From the NCBI RefSeq assembly GCF_020687205.1, contig NZ_JAJEQE010000005.1, positions 51,664-115,663 of the forward strand: a stretch of 64,000 nucleotides of DNA, in the 5' to 3' direction. Source of the DNA: Hominisplanchenecus faecis. Lineage in GTDB: Bacteria; Bacillota; Clostridia; Lachnospirales; Lachnospiraceae. The notes under the pieces are model-generated. The model was not told where the DNA came from, ran no database searches, and saw only the letters and a program-made list of their open reading frames with translations. Shown piece after piece: positions 17,633 through 27,800 of the stretch; positions within the stretch are counted from its first letter, which is position 1; each line of letters begins with the position of its first letter. The position numbers and the translations under genes were made by a program.

Positions 17633-19116
17633 ACGAGGTTGGTATATCCCATCAGGGATTCATCTACCGCCTTGGCCGCTTCCCTTCCTTCGTGGATCGC
17701 CCAGACAACAAGAGACTGTCCCCGGTGCATATCACCTGCCGTAAAGACATTCTTTACGGCAGTCTGATATTTTTCCGGTTCCGTTGCCACGTTCGTACGT
17801 GGTGTCAGGTCTACTTTAAAGGCATCGGTCACGTATTTCTGTGAGCCAAGAAAACCGGCTGCGATCAGTACGATATCCACTTCAACCGTCCATTCGCTCC
17901 CTTCCACCGGAACCATCATCATGCGACCTGTTTTCTCATCTTTTTTGCTCTGTAATTTGACCAGCACTGCTTTTTTCAGTCTGCCTTTGTCATCGGCAAT
18001 GAACTCTTTTACGGTGGTCTGATAGATACGTGGATCGTGTCCGAATACAGTAATCGCTTCCTGCTGGCCATAATCAGTCTTGCAGACTCTCGGCCACTCC
18101 GGCCATGGATTGTTTGCCGCTCTCTGGTCCGGGGCTTTCGGCATCATCTCCAGCTGTACCACGGAAGATGCACCCAAGCGGATGGCTGTTCCGACACAGT
18201 CGTTTCCGGTATCACCGCCTCCGATGACCATCACTTTCTTATTCTTGCAGGCAACAAATTTCTGATCCGCCAGATCTGAATCCAGCAGGCTCTTTGTCAC
18301 GCCTTTCAGAAAATCAACGGCAAAATAAATGCCTTCTGCCTCTCGTCCCGGCACTTTGATATCTCTTGGGTTTGATGCTCCGCAGCAGAGTACCACACGG
18401 TCGAAATCTTTCAGAAGTTTGGCTGCTTTGACATCCACGCCGACGTTGACATTGGTTTTAAAGATCACGCCTTCTTCTTCCATCAGACGGACACGGCGGT
18501 CGATCACGGATTTTTCCAACTTCATGTTCGGGATTCCGTAGCGGAGCAGACCTCCAAGGCGGTCATTTCGCTCAAATACGGTCACCTCATGACCACGGCG
18601 GTTCAGCTGCATGGCAACGGCAAGTCCGGACGGACCGCTTCCGATCACGGCTACTTTTTTGCCGGTACGCACTTTCGGCGGCTGTGCTTTCACAAGACCT
18701 GTCTCATAAGCACGCTCGATGATCGCACGTTCGTTCTCTTTTGTGGAGACCGGGTCTCCGTTTAAGTTGCAGGTGCAGGCTGCTTCACAGAGTGCCGGGC
18801 ACACTCTGGAAGTAAATTCCGGAAAACAATGTGTTTTCATCAGACGGTTGTAAGCCTGTTCCCAGTTTCCGGTATAGACAAGATCATTCCATTCCGGGCA
18901 GAGGTTGTTCAGCGGACAGCCGGATGCCATGCCGTTTATCATTTTTCCGTACTGGCAGAACGGCACTCCGCATGCCATACAGCGTGCTCCCTGAAGCTGC
19001 TGTTTTTCCAGCGGCAGAGGGATATGAAATTCGTTAAAATTTTTAATACGTTCAAGCGGTGCGATCTCTTCACTCACTCTTCTTTCGTACTCTAAAAATC
19101 CGGTTGGTTTTCCCAT
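17629..19116 (-). CDS. gltD: glutamate synthase (NADPH) small subunit
   Basis: 495 residues, full length. This subunit takes electrons from NADPH through FAD to iron-sulfur clusters that feed the large subunit, which makes two glutamates from glutamine and 2-oxoglutarate. The N-terminal cysteine clusters are present ([35 protein letters not shown]), followed by the FAD Rossmann motif [15 protein letters not shown] at about 155 and the NADPH motif [13 protein letters not shown] at about 295. AGGAGGG lies 6-8 nt before the ATG. It follows gltB by 12 nt, so the pair is one operon. Confidence 0.97.
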   Translation of the reverse strand: MGKPTGFLEYERRVSEEIAPLERIKNFNEFHIPLPLEKQQLQGARCMACGVPFCQYGKMINGMASGCPLNNLCPEWNDLVYTGNWEQAYNRLMKTHCFPEFTSRVCPALCEAACTCNLNGDPVSTKENERAIIERAYETGLVKAQPPKVRTGKKVAVIGSGPSGLAVAMQLNRRGHEVTVFERNDRLGGLLRYGIPNMKLEKSVIDRRVRLMEEEGVIFKTNVNVGVDVKAAKLLKDFDRVVLCCGASNPRDIKVPGREAEGIYFAVDFLKGVTKSLLDSDLADQKFVACKNKKVMVIGGGDTGNDCVGTAIRLGASSVVQLEMMPKAPDQRAANNPWPEWPRVCKTDYGQQEAITVFGHDPRIYQTTVKEFIADDKGRLKKAVLVKLQSKKDEKTGRMMMVPVEGSEWTVEVDIVLIAAGFLGSQKYVTDAFKVDLTPRTNVATEPEKYQTAVKNVFTAGDMHRGQSLVVWAIHEGREAAKAVDESLMGYTNLV

Positions 19117-19128
19117 TTCTTTTCCCTC

Positions 19129-22100
19129 CTATCTCGCTTTATTTGCATAAAATGCTTCAATCTGTGCCTGCTCACTGCTCAGACCTTTTTCTTCCATCTG
19201 CACGATCGCCATCATCATACGGTTATAATCATGCGGGATGATCTTCTTGAATTTCGGCAAGTATTCTTCAAAATGATTCAGGATTTCTTTTCCTTTTGCA
19301 GAATTGGTGTATGCCGTATGCTCTGCGATCATATCTTTTAATTCCTGCACATCGTATTTATTGCCAAGTTTTTCAACGGAAACCATCTGCTTGTTGACTT
19401 TTGTATACAGATCGTTGTTTTCATCCAGAACATAGGCAACACCGCCGCTCATACCGGCTGCAAAGTTCTTGCCGACTTTTCCGATGACAACAACACGACC
19501 GCCCGTCATATATTCACATCCGTGATCTCCGACGCCTTCTACTACAGCTTTTGCACCGGAATTTCGCACGCAGAAACGTTCTCCGGCAACACCGTTGATG
19601 TAGGCTTCTCCGCTTGTTGCACCGTACAGTGCCACGTTTCCGATAATGATGTTTTCATCTTCTTTGAATTTTACACCGGTTGGCGGATATACGATCAGCT
19701 TTCCGCCGGATAAACCTTTTCCGAAATAGTCATTGCTGTCGCCGACCAGCTCCAGTGTCAGTCCTTTCGGGATAAAAGCTCCAAAACTCTGTCCGCCTGC
19801 ACCTTTACATTTTACAATGTAGGTATCAGCATCCAGTGTATCACCGTAACGTTTTGTAATCTCAGCACCAAACTGTGTGCCGAAAGCACGGTTGATGTTG
19901 GTGACATCGACTTCGATGCTCCGTTTCTGTTTTTTCTCCAGAGAAGCTTTCAGTTTCTTCATTAAAATGGTCTGATCCACCGTCTCTTCCAGTTTGAAAT
20001 CATATACCTGAGAAGGATCGAATGTCACTTTCATCTCTTTGCCTGCATACGGGTTATCCAGAATGCGGTTTAAATCCACTTTCGCTGCATTTACATTTGC
20101 AGCATGTTCTTTTTTCTTCAGCAGTTCGCTGTGTCCAACCATCTCATCTACGCTGCAGAATCCAAGTTTTGCCATGTATTCACGCAGTTCCTGTGCAATG
20201 AACCGCATGAAGTTTTCCACGTATTCCGGTTTGCCGCGGAAACGTTTTCTCAGCTCCGGATTCTGTGTTGCCACGCCGACCGGACAGGTGTCCAGGTTGC
20301 AGACACGCATCATCACACATCCCATTGTAATCAGCGGTGCGGTTGCGAAACCGAATTCTTCTGCTCCAAGCAGTGCCGCGATCGCTACGTCACGTCCGCT
20401 CATCAGTTTTCCGTCTGTCTCAATGCGGACTTTGTTTCGAAGTCCGTTCATGATCAGCGTCTGATGGGTTTCTGCAAGTCCGAGCTCCCACGGAAGTCCG
20501 GCATTGTGGATGGAACTTCTCGGTGCAGCTCCGGTACCTCCGTCATAACCGGAGATCAGCACGACCTGTGCTCCTGCTTTTGCAACACCGGCTGCAACTG
20601 TTCCGACACCTGCTTCCGATACCAGTTTTACGGAAATTCTCGCGTCTTTGTTTGCATTCTTCAGGTCGTAGATCAGCTCTGCCAGATCCTCGATTGAATA
20701 AATATCGTGATGAGGCGGCGGTGAGATCAGGCTCACACCCGGTGTGGAATGTCTGGTCTTTGCGATCCACGGATAAACTTTTCCGCCCGGCAGATGACCG
20801 CCTTCACCCGGTTTTGCTCCCTGTGCCATTTTGATCTGGATCTCCTGTGCACTGACCAGATATTTGGAGGTAACTCCAAAACGTCCGGATGCTACCTGTT
20901 TGATTGCAGAACAACGGTTCCTGTTCGGATTGGTAACGATCATACGCTCCAGATCTTCGCCTCCTTCACCGCTGTTTGACTTACCATGCAGACGGTTCAT
21001 GGCGATCGCCAGTGTTTCATGTGCTTCCTGAGAAATGGAACCGTAGGACATCGCTCCGGTCTTAAATCGTTTTACAATGGATTCGACACTCTCTACTTTC
21101 TCGATCGGCACACCTTTTTCCGGATAATCAAAATCCATCAGGCTTCGCAGATAACCGGTCTCTTCTTTGTCTACCAGATTCGTGTACTGTTTGAACAGGT
21201 TGTAATCGCCTCTCCAGGTCGACTGCTGCAGCAGATGAATGGTTTGCGGATTGTAACGGTGATGTTCTCCGGCACTTCTCATTTTGTGCCGTCCGATGCT
21301 GTACAGTGTTTCATCTACATCCAGTCCCAGCGGATCAAATGCTCCGGAATGCAGTTTATCCGTTTCTTCTGCAATATCTTTCATTGTGATACCACCGACA
21401 CGGCTGACCGTATTTGTGAAATATTTATCGATCACTTCTTTATCAATGCCGATTGCCTCAAAAATCTGAGATCCCTGATAAGACTGGATTGTGGAAATAC
21501 CCATTTTGGAAGCAATCTTTACGATTCCGCTAAGGACAGCCTGATTGTAATCTTCCACAGCTGCATAATAATCCTTATCCAGCATCTTGCTGTCGATCAG
21601 CTGATGGATCGTATCCAGTGCCAGATATGGGTTGATCGCACTTGCACCATAACCAAGCAGTGTAGCAAAATGATGTACTTCTCTTGGTTCGCCGGATTCC
21701 AGAACGATTGCAAGTGAAGTTCTCTTTTTCGTCTTTACAAGGTGCTGATGCACAGCGGATACTGCCAGCAGTGAAGGGATCGGCACACGGTTTTCATCAA
21801 CGCCTCTGTCTGTCAGGATCAGGATGTTTGCTCCGTCTCTGTGTGCTCTGTCTACTTCGACAAACAGATAGTCAATGGCTTTTTCCAGGCTTGTGTTCTT
21901 ATAATACGTGATCGGAATTTCCGCTACTTTAAAGCCTTCGACATCCAGATTTTTAATCTTCAGCATATCGGTATTTGTCAGGATCGGATTGTTGATCTTC
22001 AGTACCTGACAGTTCTTTGCCTCTTCCTGAAGCAGATTTCCGTCTTCACCGATGTAAATGGTCGTGGATGTTACCACTTCTTCACGGATTGCATCGATCG

Positions 22101-23682
22101 GCGGGTTCGTCACCTGTGCAAACAGCTGTTTGAAATAATTAAACAGCGGCACATGACATTCCGATAAAACAGCCAGCGGTGTGTCAATACCCATGGAAGC
22201 GATGCCTTCTGCACCGTTCTTTGCCATATTTAAAATAGAAGTACGGTACTCTTCGTAAGTATAGCCAAAGGCTTTCTGGAGTTTTGCACGCTCCTCATCG
22301 CTGTACTCTTCCACACGTTTATTCGGAATCTTCAGATCAGAAAGATTTACCAGATAACGATCCAGCCACTCACCATACGGCTGCTTTTTTGCATAACTTT
22401 CTTTCAGTTCATCGTCATCGATCACTCTTCCTTTTACCGTATCCACCAGAAGCATCTTGCCCGGATGCAGTCTTTCTTTGAGCACGATCCTGGTCGGATC
22501 GATATCCAGCACACCGACCTCAGAAGAGAGGATCAGATAACCGTCATCGGTGATATAGTATCTGGAAGGACGCAGACCGTTACGGTCAAGCACGGCTCCT
22601 ACCACATCTCCGTCGCTGAACAGGATCGATGCCGGTCCGTCCCACGGCTCCATCATCGTTGCATGATACTGATAAAAATCTTTTTTGCTCTGGCTCATGG
22701 TCTTGTTGTTTGCCCATGGTTCCGGGATCGTGATCATCACGGCCAGCGGCAGATCCATACCACTCATCACCATAAATTCCAGTGTGTTGTCGAGCATTGC
22801 CGAGTCAGAACCGGAAGTATTGACAACCGGCAGAACTTTGTGCAGCTCTCCTTTGAAATGCTCGGAGAACATCGTCTCTTCGCGTGCAAGCATCTTGTCG
22901 GCATTTCCACGGATCGTGTTGATCTCACCGTTGTGTACGATAAAGCGGTTCGGATGTGCTCTCTCCCAGCTCGGATTTGTGTTGGTACTGAAACGGGAGT
23001 GTACGATTGCGATCGCAGATTCATAATCTGCATCCTGCAGATCACGGAAGAAGGTACGGAGCTGTCCTACGAGGAACATACCTTTGTATACGATCGTTCT
23101 GCTTGAAAGAGAAACCACATAGGAATTGTCATTGCTCTGTTCAAACACACGTCTTACCACATAAAGTCTGCGGTCAAAATCAATACCTTTTGCCAGGTGT
23201 TTTGGTTTTGCTACAAATCCCTGCATGATACACGGCATACATTCCAGTGCTTTGTGTCCGAGAACTTCCGGAACAACCGGAACTTCCCTCCATCCCAAAA
23301 ATTTAAGACCTTCTTTTTCCACAATGATCTCAAACATTTTCTTTGCCTGGTTCTTTTTCAGTTCATCCTGAGGGAAGAAGAACATACCGATTCCGTATTC
23401 CCTCTCAGAACCTAAAAAGATGCCGAGGGACTCACAGGTTTTGGAGAAGAACTTGTGTGAAATCTGAAGCATGATTCCTACACCATCACCTGTTTTTCCT
23501 TCGGCATCTTTGCCAGCTCTATGTTCTAGATTTTCTACTATCTTTAATGCATTTTCGACGGTTCCGTGGGATTTGACACCCTTAATGTTTACGACTGCTC
23601 CTATACCGCAGTTATCGTGTTCAAATTCCGGCTGATACAGCCCAGGAGTCTGAACGGCTTCGTTCAATTTTGCTGTACTCAT
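19129..23682 (-). CDS. gltB: glutamate synthase large subunit
   Basis: 1517 residues, the usual length. Domains in order: class II glutamine amidotransferase (about 22-430), whose catalytic Cys is in HDNCGIGAV after a short propeptide; central domain (about 480-760); FMN-binding synthase barrel (about 820-1200) with SGEGGEDLERM and the 3Fe-4S cysteines in CVMMRVCNLDTCPVG; and a C-terminal GXGXG beta-helix (about 1270-1500). Ammonia from glutamine is channelled to 2-oxoglutarate. It is transcribed with gltD from the promoter at 23809-23837, with a leader of about 120 nt. No known riboswitch is recognised in that leader, although it can fold a GTTGCAT / ATGCAGC stem. Confidence 0.97.
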   Translation of the reverse strand: MSTAKLNEAVQTPGLYQPEFEHDNCGIGAVVNIKGVKSHGTVENALKIVENLEHRAGKDAEGKTGDGVGIMLQISHKFFSKTCESLGIFLGSEREYGIGMFFFPQDELKKNQAKKMFEIIVEKEGLKFLGWREVPVVPEVLGHKALECMPCIMQGFVAKPKHLAKGIDFDRRLYVVRRVFEQSNDNSYVVSLSSRTIVYKGMFLVGQLRTFFRDLQDADYESAIAIVHSRFSTNTNPSWERAHPNRFIVHNGEINTIRGNADKMLAREETMFSEHFKGELHKVLPVVNTSGSDSAMLDNTLEFMVMSGMDLPLAVMITIPEPWANNKTMSQSKKDFYQYHATMMEPWDGPASILFSDGDVVGAVLDRNGLRPSRYYITDDGYLILSSEVGVLDIDPTRIVLKERLHPGKMLLVDTVKGRVIDDDELKESYAKKQPYGEWLDRYLVNLSDLKIPNKRVEEYSDEERAKLQKAFGYTYEEYRTSILNMAKNGAEGIASMGIDTPLAVLSECHVPLFNYFKQLFAQVTNPPIDAIREEVVTSTTIYIGEDGNLLQEEAKNCQVLKINNPILTNTDMLKIKNLDVEGFKVAEIPITYYKNTSLEKAIDYLFVEVDRAHRDGANILILTDRGVDENRVPIPSLLAVSAVHQHLVKTKKRTSLAIVLESGEPREVHHFATLLGYGASAINPYLALDTIHQLIDSKMLDKDYYAAVEDYNQAVLSGIVKIASKMGISTIQSYQGSQIFEAIGIDKEVIDKYFTNTVSRVGGITMKDIAEETDKLHSGAFDPLGLDVDETLYSIGRHKMRSAGEHHRYNPQTIHLLQQSTWRGDYNLFKQYTNLVDKEETGYLRSLMDFDYPEKGVPIEKVESVESIVKRFKTGAMSYGSISQEAHETLAIAMNRLHGKSNSGEGGEDLERMIVTNPNRNRCSAIKQVASGRFGVTSKYLVSAQEIQIKMAQGAKPGEGGHLPGGKVYPWIAKTRHSTPGVSLISPPPHHDIYSIEDLAELIYDLKNANKDARISVKLVSEAGVGTVAAGVAKAGAQVVLISGYDGGTGAAPRSSIHNAGLPWELGLAETHQTLIMNGLRNKVRIETDGKLMSGRDVAIAALLGAEEFGFATAPLITMGCVMMRVCNLDTCPVGVATQNPELRKRFRGKPEYVENFMRFIAQELREYMAKLGFCSVDEMVGHSELLKKKEHAANVNAAKVDLNRILDNPYAGKEMKVTFDPSQVYDFKLEETVDQTILMKKLKASLEKKQKRSIEVDVTNINRAFGTQFGAEITKRYGDTLDADTYIVKCKGAGGQSFGAFIPKGLTLELVGDSNDYFGKGLSGGKLIVYPPTGVKFKEDENIIIGNVALYGATSGEAYINGVAGERFCVRNSGAKAVVEGVGDHGCEYMTGGRVVVIGKVGKNFAAGMSGGVAYVLDENNDLYTKVNKQMVSVEKLGNKYDVQELKDMIAEHTAYTNSAKGKEILNHFEEYLPKFKKIIPHDYNRMMMAIVQMEEKGLSSEQAQIEAFYANKAR

Positions 23683-23808
23683 ACGTCTTTCCTTTCTTAA
23701 GTTGTAATATTCTGTTCAGATAAGCGGACTGACCAGATTGCCATGTCCTGCTGCATCCTGCTAACTTCTGTGTTCGCTAATGCAACTTTTTCTCAAATCT
23801 TGTCATTG

Positions 23809-23837
23809 ACTATACACCCATTTTTTTCATTTGTAAA
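23809..23837 (-). promoter_or_regulatory. sigma-A promoter of gltB-gltD
   Basis: On the minus strand -35 TTTACA (23832-23837), 17-nt spacer, -10 TATAGT (23809-23814). Predicted transcription start is near 23802, leaving about 120 nt of leader. Confidence 0.8.
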
Positions 23838-23964
23838 GACGTATTTTTCTTTAAATTATCAGATTATTTGCGAATTCACTTTTAAAACTGTATTTTTTTG
23901 ATTTTTTATTTATTATTTTTCTTTTGTTTCTATATTTTGCTAGTTGTGTCTATTTTGTTTCTCA

Positions 23965-24132
23965 TGCAAATTTTAAAAATATATGCAACATTCTTCTGTG
24001 CACCTCTGTAATCTGCCAAAGACTCCTGTCAGATAGAGATTGCATCCCGCCACTGATGCAAATTTGCTGTTCTCCGTCTGTAAAGTTAAGGATCACCCAC
24101 TGCTTATTGCTTTTCGCAATTGAAGCAGGGGA
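23965..24132. other. unexplained multi-hairpin segment between gltB and the CPBP gene
   Basis: The 464-nt gap between gltB and the CPBP gene is mostly AT-rich, but this part is not. It holds three strong inverted repeats in a row: CTCT..ATCTG / CAGAT..AGAG (24004-24038), TTGCATC / GATGCAA (24040-24061) and a long CTGCTT..ATTGC / GCAAT..AAGCAG hairpin (24097-24132). The minus strand is also open for roughly 60 codons across it. It could be a structured RNA or the remnant of a small gene; I match it to no known family, and the strand is undecided. Confidence 0.4.
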
Positions 24133-24146
24133 CTTACTTGATTTGG

Positions 24147-24755
24147 TTAAATTGCAGCCAGTAAAACAGCCATCAGGTTAGAGACCGCATGAAACAGGAC
24201 TGGCACTCTCAGATCTTCAAATCGATGGTAAAGCAGATTCAGGATGATCCCCATCGGAAAAGCAAACAGGATCTGCAGCAGATTGCCATGATAAACCGCA
24301 AAGATCGCCGCTCCCAAAAGGACTGCCTTCTTTACGGAAACATAGCGTTCCAACTTGCGGTAAACAAGTCCACGGAAAATCAGCTCTTCTGTGACCGGCA
24401 CTGCGATACCCATTCCAAGGATCTGGAACAGCATCCGGCTTGAGAGCAGGGCATCCTGTGATTCACTGGTAATCCCATAATCCGATACCAGAAACGACAT
24501 CAGTGCCGAAAACAGGATATTCAGTCCGGCCGCCGCCGCGATCACGATGATCCACTGTATCCAGGTTATCTTTCTTTTTTCTTTTCTCCACAGGTTCTGA
24601 TCTTTCCGGTAGAGCCAGAAGAACAATGGCATTGTGATGACGGCCGCCAGCATGGTCTGAAAAGCCGCATCTCCAATGCCGAGTATTCCAGTAAGCTGCA
24701 ATGCCAGAAAATGTACCAATATCGGAAAAACAAGATCTATGATTTTATATTCCAA
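24147..24755 (-). CDS. CPBP (Abi) family intramembrane metalloprotease
   Basis: 202 residues with about six membrane segments. The family motifs are present: EELIFRGLVYRKLE (EExxxR) near 120, AVYHGN (FxxxH-type) near 150 and HAVSNL near 190, so the catalytic residues appear intact. Members are Rce1-like proteases linked to bacteriocin self-immunity or membrane protein processing; the substrate here is unknown. The start is TTG (24753-24755) with AGAGGTG 7 nt upstream. It has its own promoter (24783-24811), so it is probably independent of the glycosidase gene. Confidence 0.9.
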   Translation of the reverse strand: MEYKIIDLVFPILVHFLALQLTGILGIGDAAFQTMLAAVITMPLFFWLYRKDQNLWRKEKRKITWIQWIIVIAAAAGLNILFSALMSFLVSDYGITSESQDALLSSRMLFQILGMGIAVPVTEELIFRGLVYRKLERYVSVKKAVLLGAAIFAVYHGNLLQILFAFPMGIILNLLYHRFEDLRVPVLFHAVSNLMAVLLAAI

Positions 24756-24782
24756 AGCCCATCACCTCTTAAGTTTTGAACC

Positions 24783-24811
24783 ATCATAGCATATTTTTCC
24801 GTTCAGAACAA
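24783..24811 (-). promoter_or_regulatory. promoter of the CPBP protease gene
   Basis: On the minus strand -35 TTGTTC (24806-24811), 17-nt spacer, -10 TATGAT (24783-24788), just after the stop of the glycosidase gene. Confidence 0.75.
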
Positions 24812-24819
24812 TCTCTTTC

Positions 24820-27800
24820 TTACTGTTCCGTTTTTTCAGATGCATACTGCAAAATCCATACTGCATCCTGGGTATCTGCCGCTTTATCTCCGTTCACATC
24901 CGCACTTTCTGCAGATATTTCATCCAGTACCGTCATTTCCGCTGCATACTGTAAGAGCAGAACACTGTCGGAAGTGCCAATCTTTCCATTGCCGTCCACA
25001 TCGCCTTTCAAACGTGCTTCTGCAACTTTCAAAGTCAGACTTTTTACTGCTTCATTTACTTCCTGCTGCACGGCATCTTCCTTCTGATACACTTCTTTTG
25101 CATCAGCAAGTAGTTCTTCCAGTCCATCCAGGGTGGAAGCAGTATAGCAATCCGAAGATGCCAGAACTGCTTCTGCTCTTGCAATGACTGCCTGCAATGC
25201 TGCTTTGTTTGCTTTTCTCTCTAATCCGATGATCGCCTGCAGCAGTTCTTCGTATGCTTTTGCTATCTCATCTTCTTCTCGCTCTGTGTTGCTTAGAACT
25301 GCTTCTGCTTTTTCAATCTGATCCTGCAGATTTTTAAAGCTTCCAGATGTGAATTTCTCATTTGTAAACTTATTTGCCTGTTCGATCAGGCTTTCCAGTG
25401 ATTTTACATCCGCTTTTTTGGATGATTTTGCAAGCAAAGTAAGAATCCTCTCTGCTGCCTGATCTGCCTCTTCCTGTGTCGCTGCCGTATTGGATAAAAG
25501 TGCTTTTCCTTCTTCCACCGCCATCTGCAGTGCATCCATATCTTCATAATTTACTGCTTCGGCAAGAAGCTGCTCTGCCGTCTGCACTGCAACTTCCAGA
25601 TGTACTTTCTGTACTGCATATTCCAGATTTCCGAACGTCTTCAGCAGTGCATCCAGTGCCTGATCCAGCTTTTTCTGTGAAGAATGTTCATTTGCCCATA
25701 CTGCTTTTGCCTCTTTTACAGCCGTCTCTAGGTCCTTCCAACTTTCATCTGTATACTGGGAATCATCCAGATTTTCCAGCATCGTGATGATCTGATCCAG
25801 ACCTTTTGCTGCCGTTTCTCCTTTGCCTTTTCTCTCTCCTAAATACTGAAGTGTCAGTGAATCATAAGAAACACTGTTTTTCTTTGTTCCACGTATCGTT
25901 GCCATATTCGTATCATACCAGTCACTTACGTTATAACGAATTTCAACGGTATGTTTTCCTTTTTCCAGATTGACATACAGATGCGGACTCTGCTGGAAAT
26001 CAAAGTTAACGATCGGGAAAATCAGGGTTCCTATCTCTTTTCCGTCTACATAAACCGAACGCATCGCACAGTCCTGACCGGTCGTTGCATTGCCGTAATT
26101 ATTGTATATCATGCTGAGTTGATAATTGCCGGACTGCAATACATCCACCTCAATGGCCAGATCCGTCTTTCTGTCAAGGAAATCTACTACATAACCGCGT
26201 CCACTGTAACCCTGTGCCGTATTTTCAAAATTTTCGGCATTGTAAGTTCCGTCTTCTGCTTCGTACACCAGTTTGCTGTTCTCCGGAGATACCATGATTG
26301 GCTTCGACATTTCAGAGGTAACACCATTCTGATCTGTCGCTACCAGGCTGTATGTTCCATATTTGCTTCTGTCCGGCTGATAACTTCCACTGCTGACCGG
26401 AACGTATTCGCTTCCCGTCCAGAGTTTGTACGTATAATCCGGATTTTCATCCCAAGTCAATCTTCCGTCACTTTCTTCTGTCAGAACCGGCATATCCGGA
26501 CATACTGCAAAACTGTCTTCCTCTAGATGGATCTTGCTTCGTTTTCCGCTGTCGCTTACTTTCATTACGATTTCATAGGTACCTGATGCATCCGCCGGCA
26601 GTACATAATCCAGCGGTTTCTCTTCTCCGTTTACCGTTATAGATTCAAGTGTGTCCCCTTTTCCGCTTACGGTAAGATTCAACACTGCATTGCGGTATTT
26701 GTAATTTTTCAGAACAAACGGACCATTCATCCACTCCGGAACATACGGTGTAAACAAAATGCCGTCCGTGTCATAATTCATACCGAACAGTACCCGGTAA
26801 TATCCTGCCAGAGTGCCTGCAATAGACCAAAGCTGACGATCTGAATGAACTCCTTCTCCTGTTTCAAAGTTGATAACTTCTTTATTTGTCAGGCTCATAC
26901 CTGCTCCCCGTACGCAGGACTTAAAGATTTCATCTGCCAGCTGGAGATTTCCATTTTCTTTTGCACCGATCATCATTGCTGTTTCCCATCCAGGCCATAC
27001 ACCGCGGTTATGGTAAATGGCAGAAGCCTGTCTTCCGTTTTTCTGCGGCCATACCGTATCTGCTCCATAAATAACCAGCGGATAATTCTCCATGATCTGC
27101 TGTTTCTGCGATTCGCTTGCAACATCTGACAGCAATGCGTAACCATTTGCGATCACATCTACTTTATCTGCTACCGGAGAGCCCATATACTGCGGATATT
27201 CCCAGGATGCATACATTTTCCGTTCTTCCAGCCAGAAATGTTCATTGATCGCCTTTTTCAGGGATTCATAGCGGCGATTCCACTCTTTCACTTCGCTTTC
27301 ATCTTTTCCGAGAATCTCTGCTGACTCTTCCATGATCTGAAGTGCCTGTGCAAAAATGATATTTGCATTTGCTGCCTTTGATTCTGTAATGTTGTAAATG
27401 CTATTCTGTTCTCTTTCATCCATCCAGTCCGGATAAGTCTTTGAGCGGTGATCCAGTCCGCCTGTTTCTCCCTTGAACAGACCGCTCTGTTCATCGTATG
27501 CTACATGATAATCCTGCTCCAGTGTATTTTTTGATATTTCATAGATCTTTTCCAAGAATTCCTTATCTCCGGTTGTCTTATACAGTTCAAATCCGGCAAT
27601 TTCCATGATAATACGATCCACGGAATTCGGATAAGAACCTCCTGTTCCGGTATCCTCTTCCCATACCCGCGGATTTTCGGTTCCGCCGACAATTTTTTCC
27701 AGAATACTGTTTTTTGTCTCTTCCGGAAATATCCACGCCAGCGAATATTGTACGGACATCGCAGTATCTCTTGTCCAGACTTTATGCCAGTTCGTACCTG

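Noticed and set aside
23683..23802. Possible glutamine riboswitch in the gltB leader
   Set aside because: Some stems can form, but the conserved sequence of the glnA/glutamine motif is absent.
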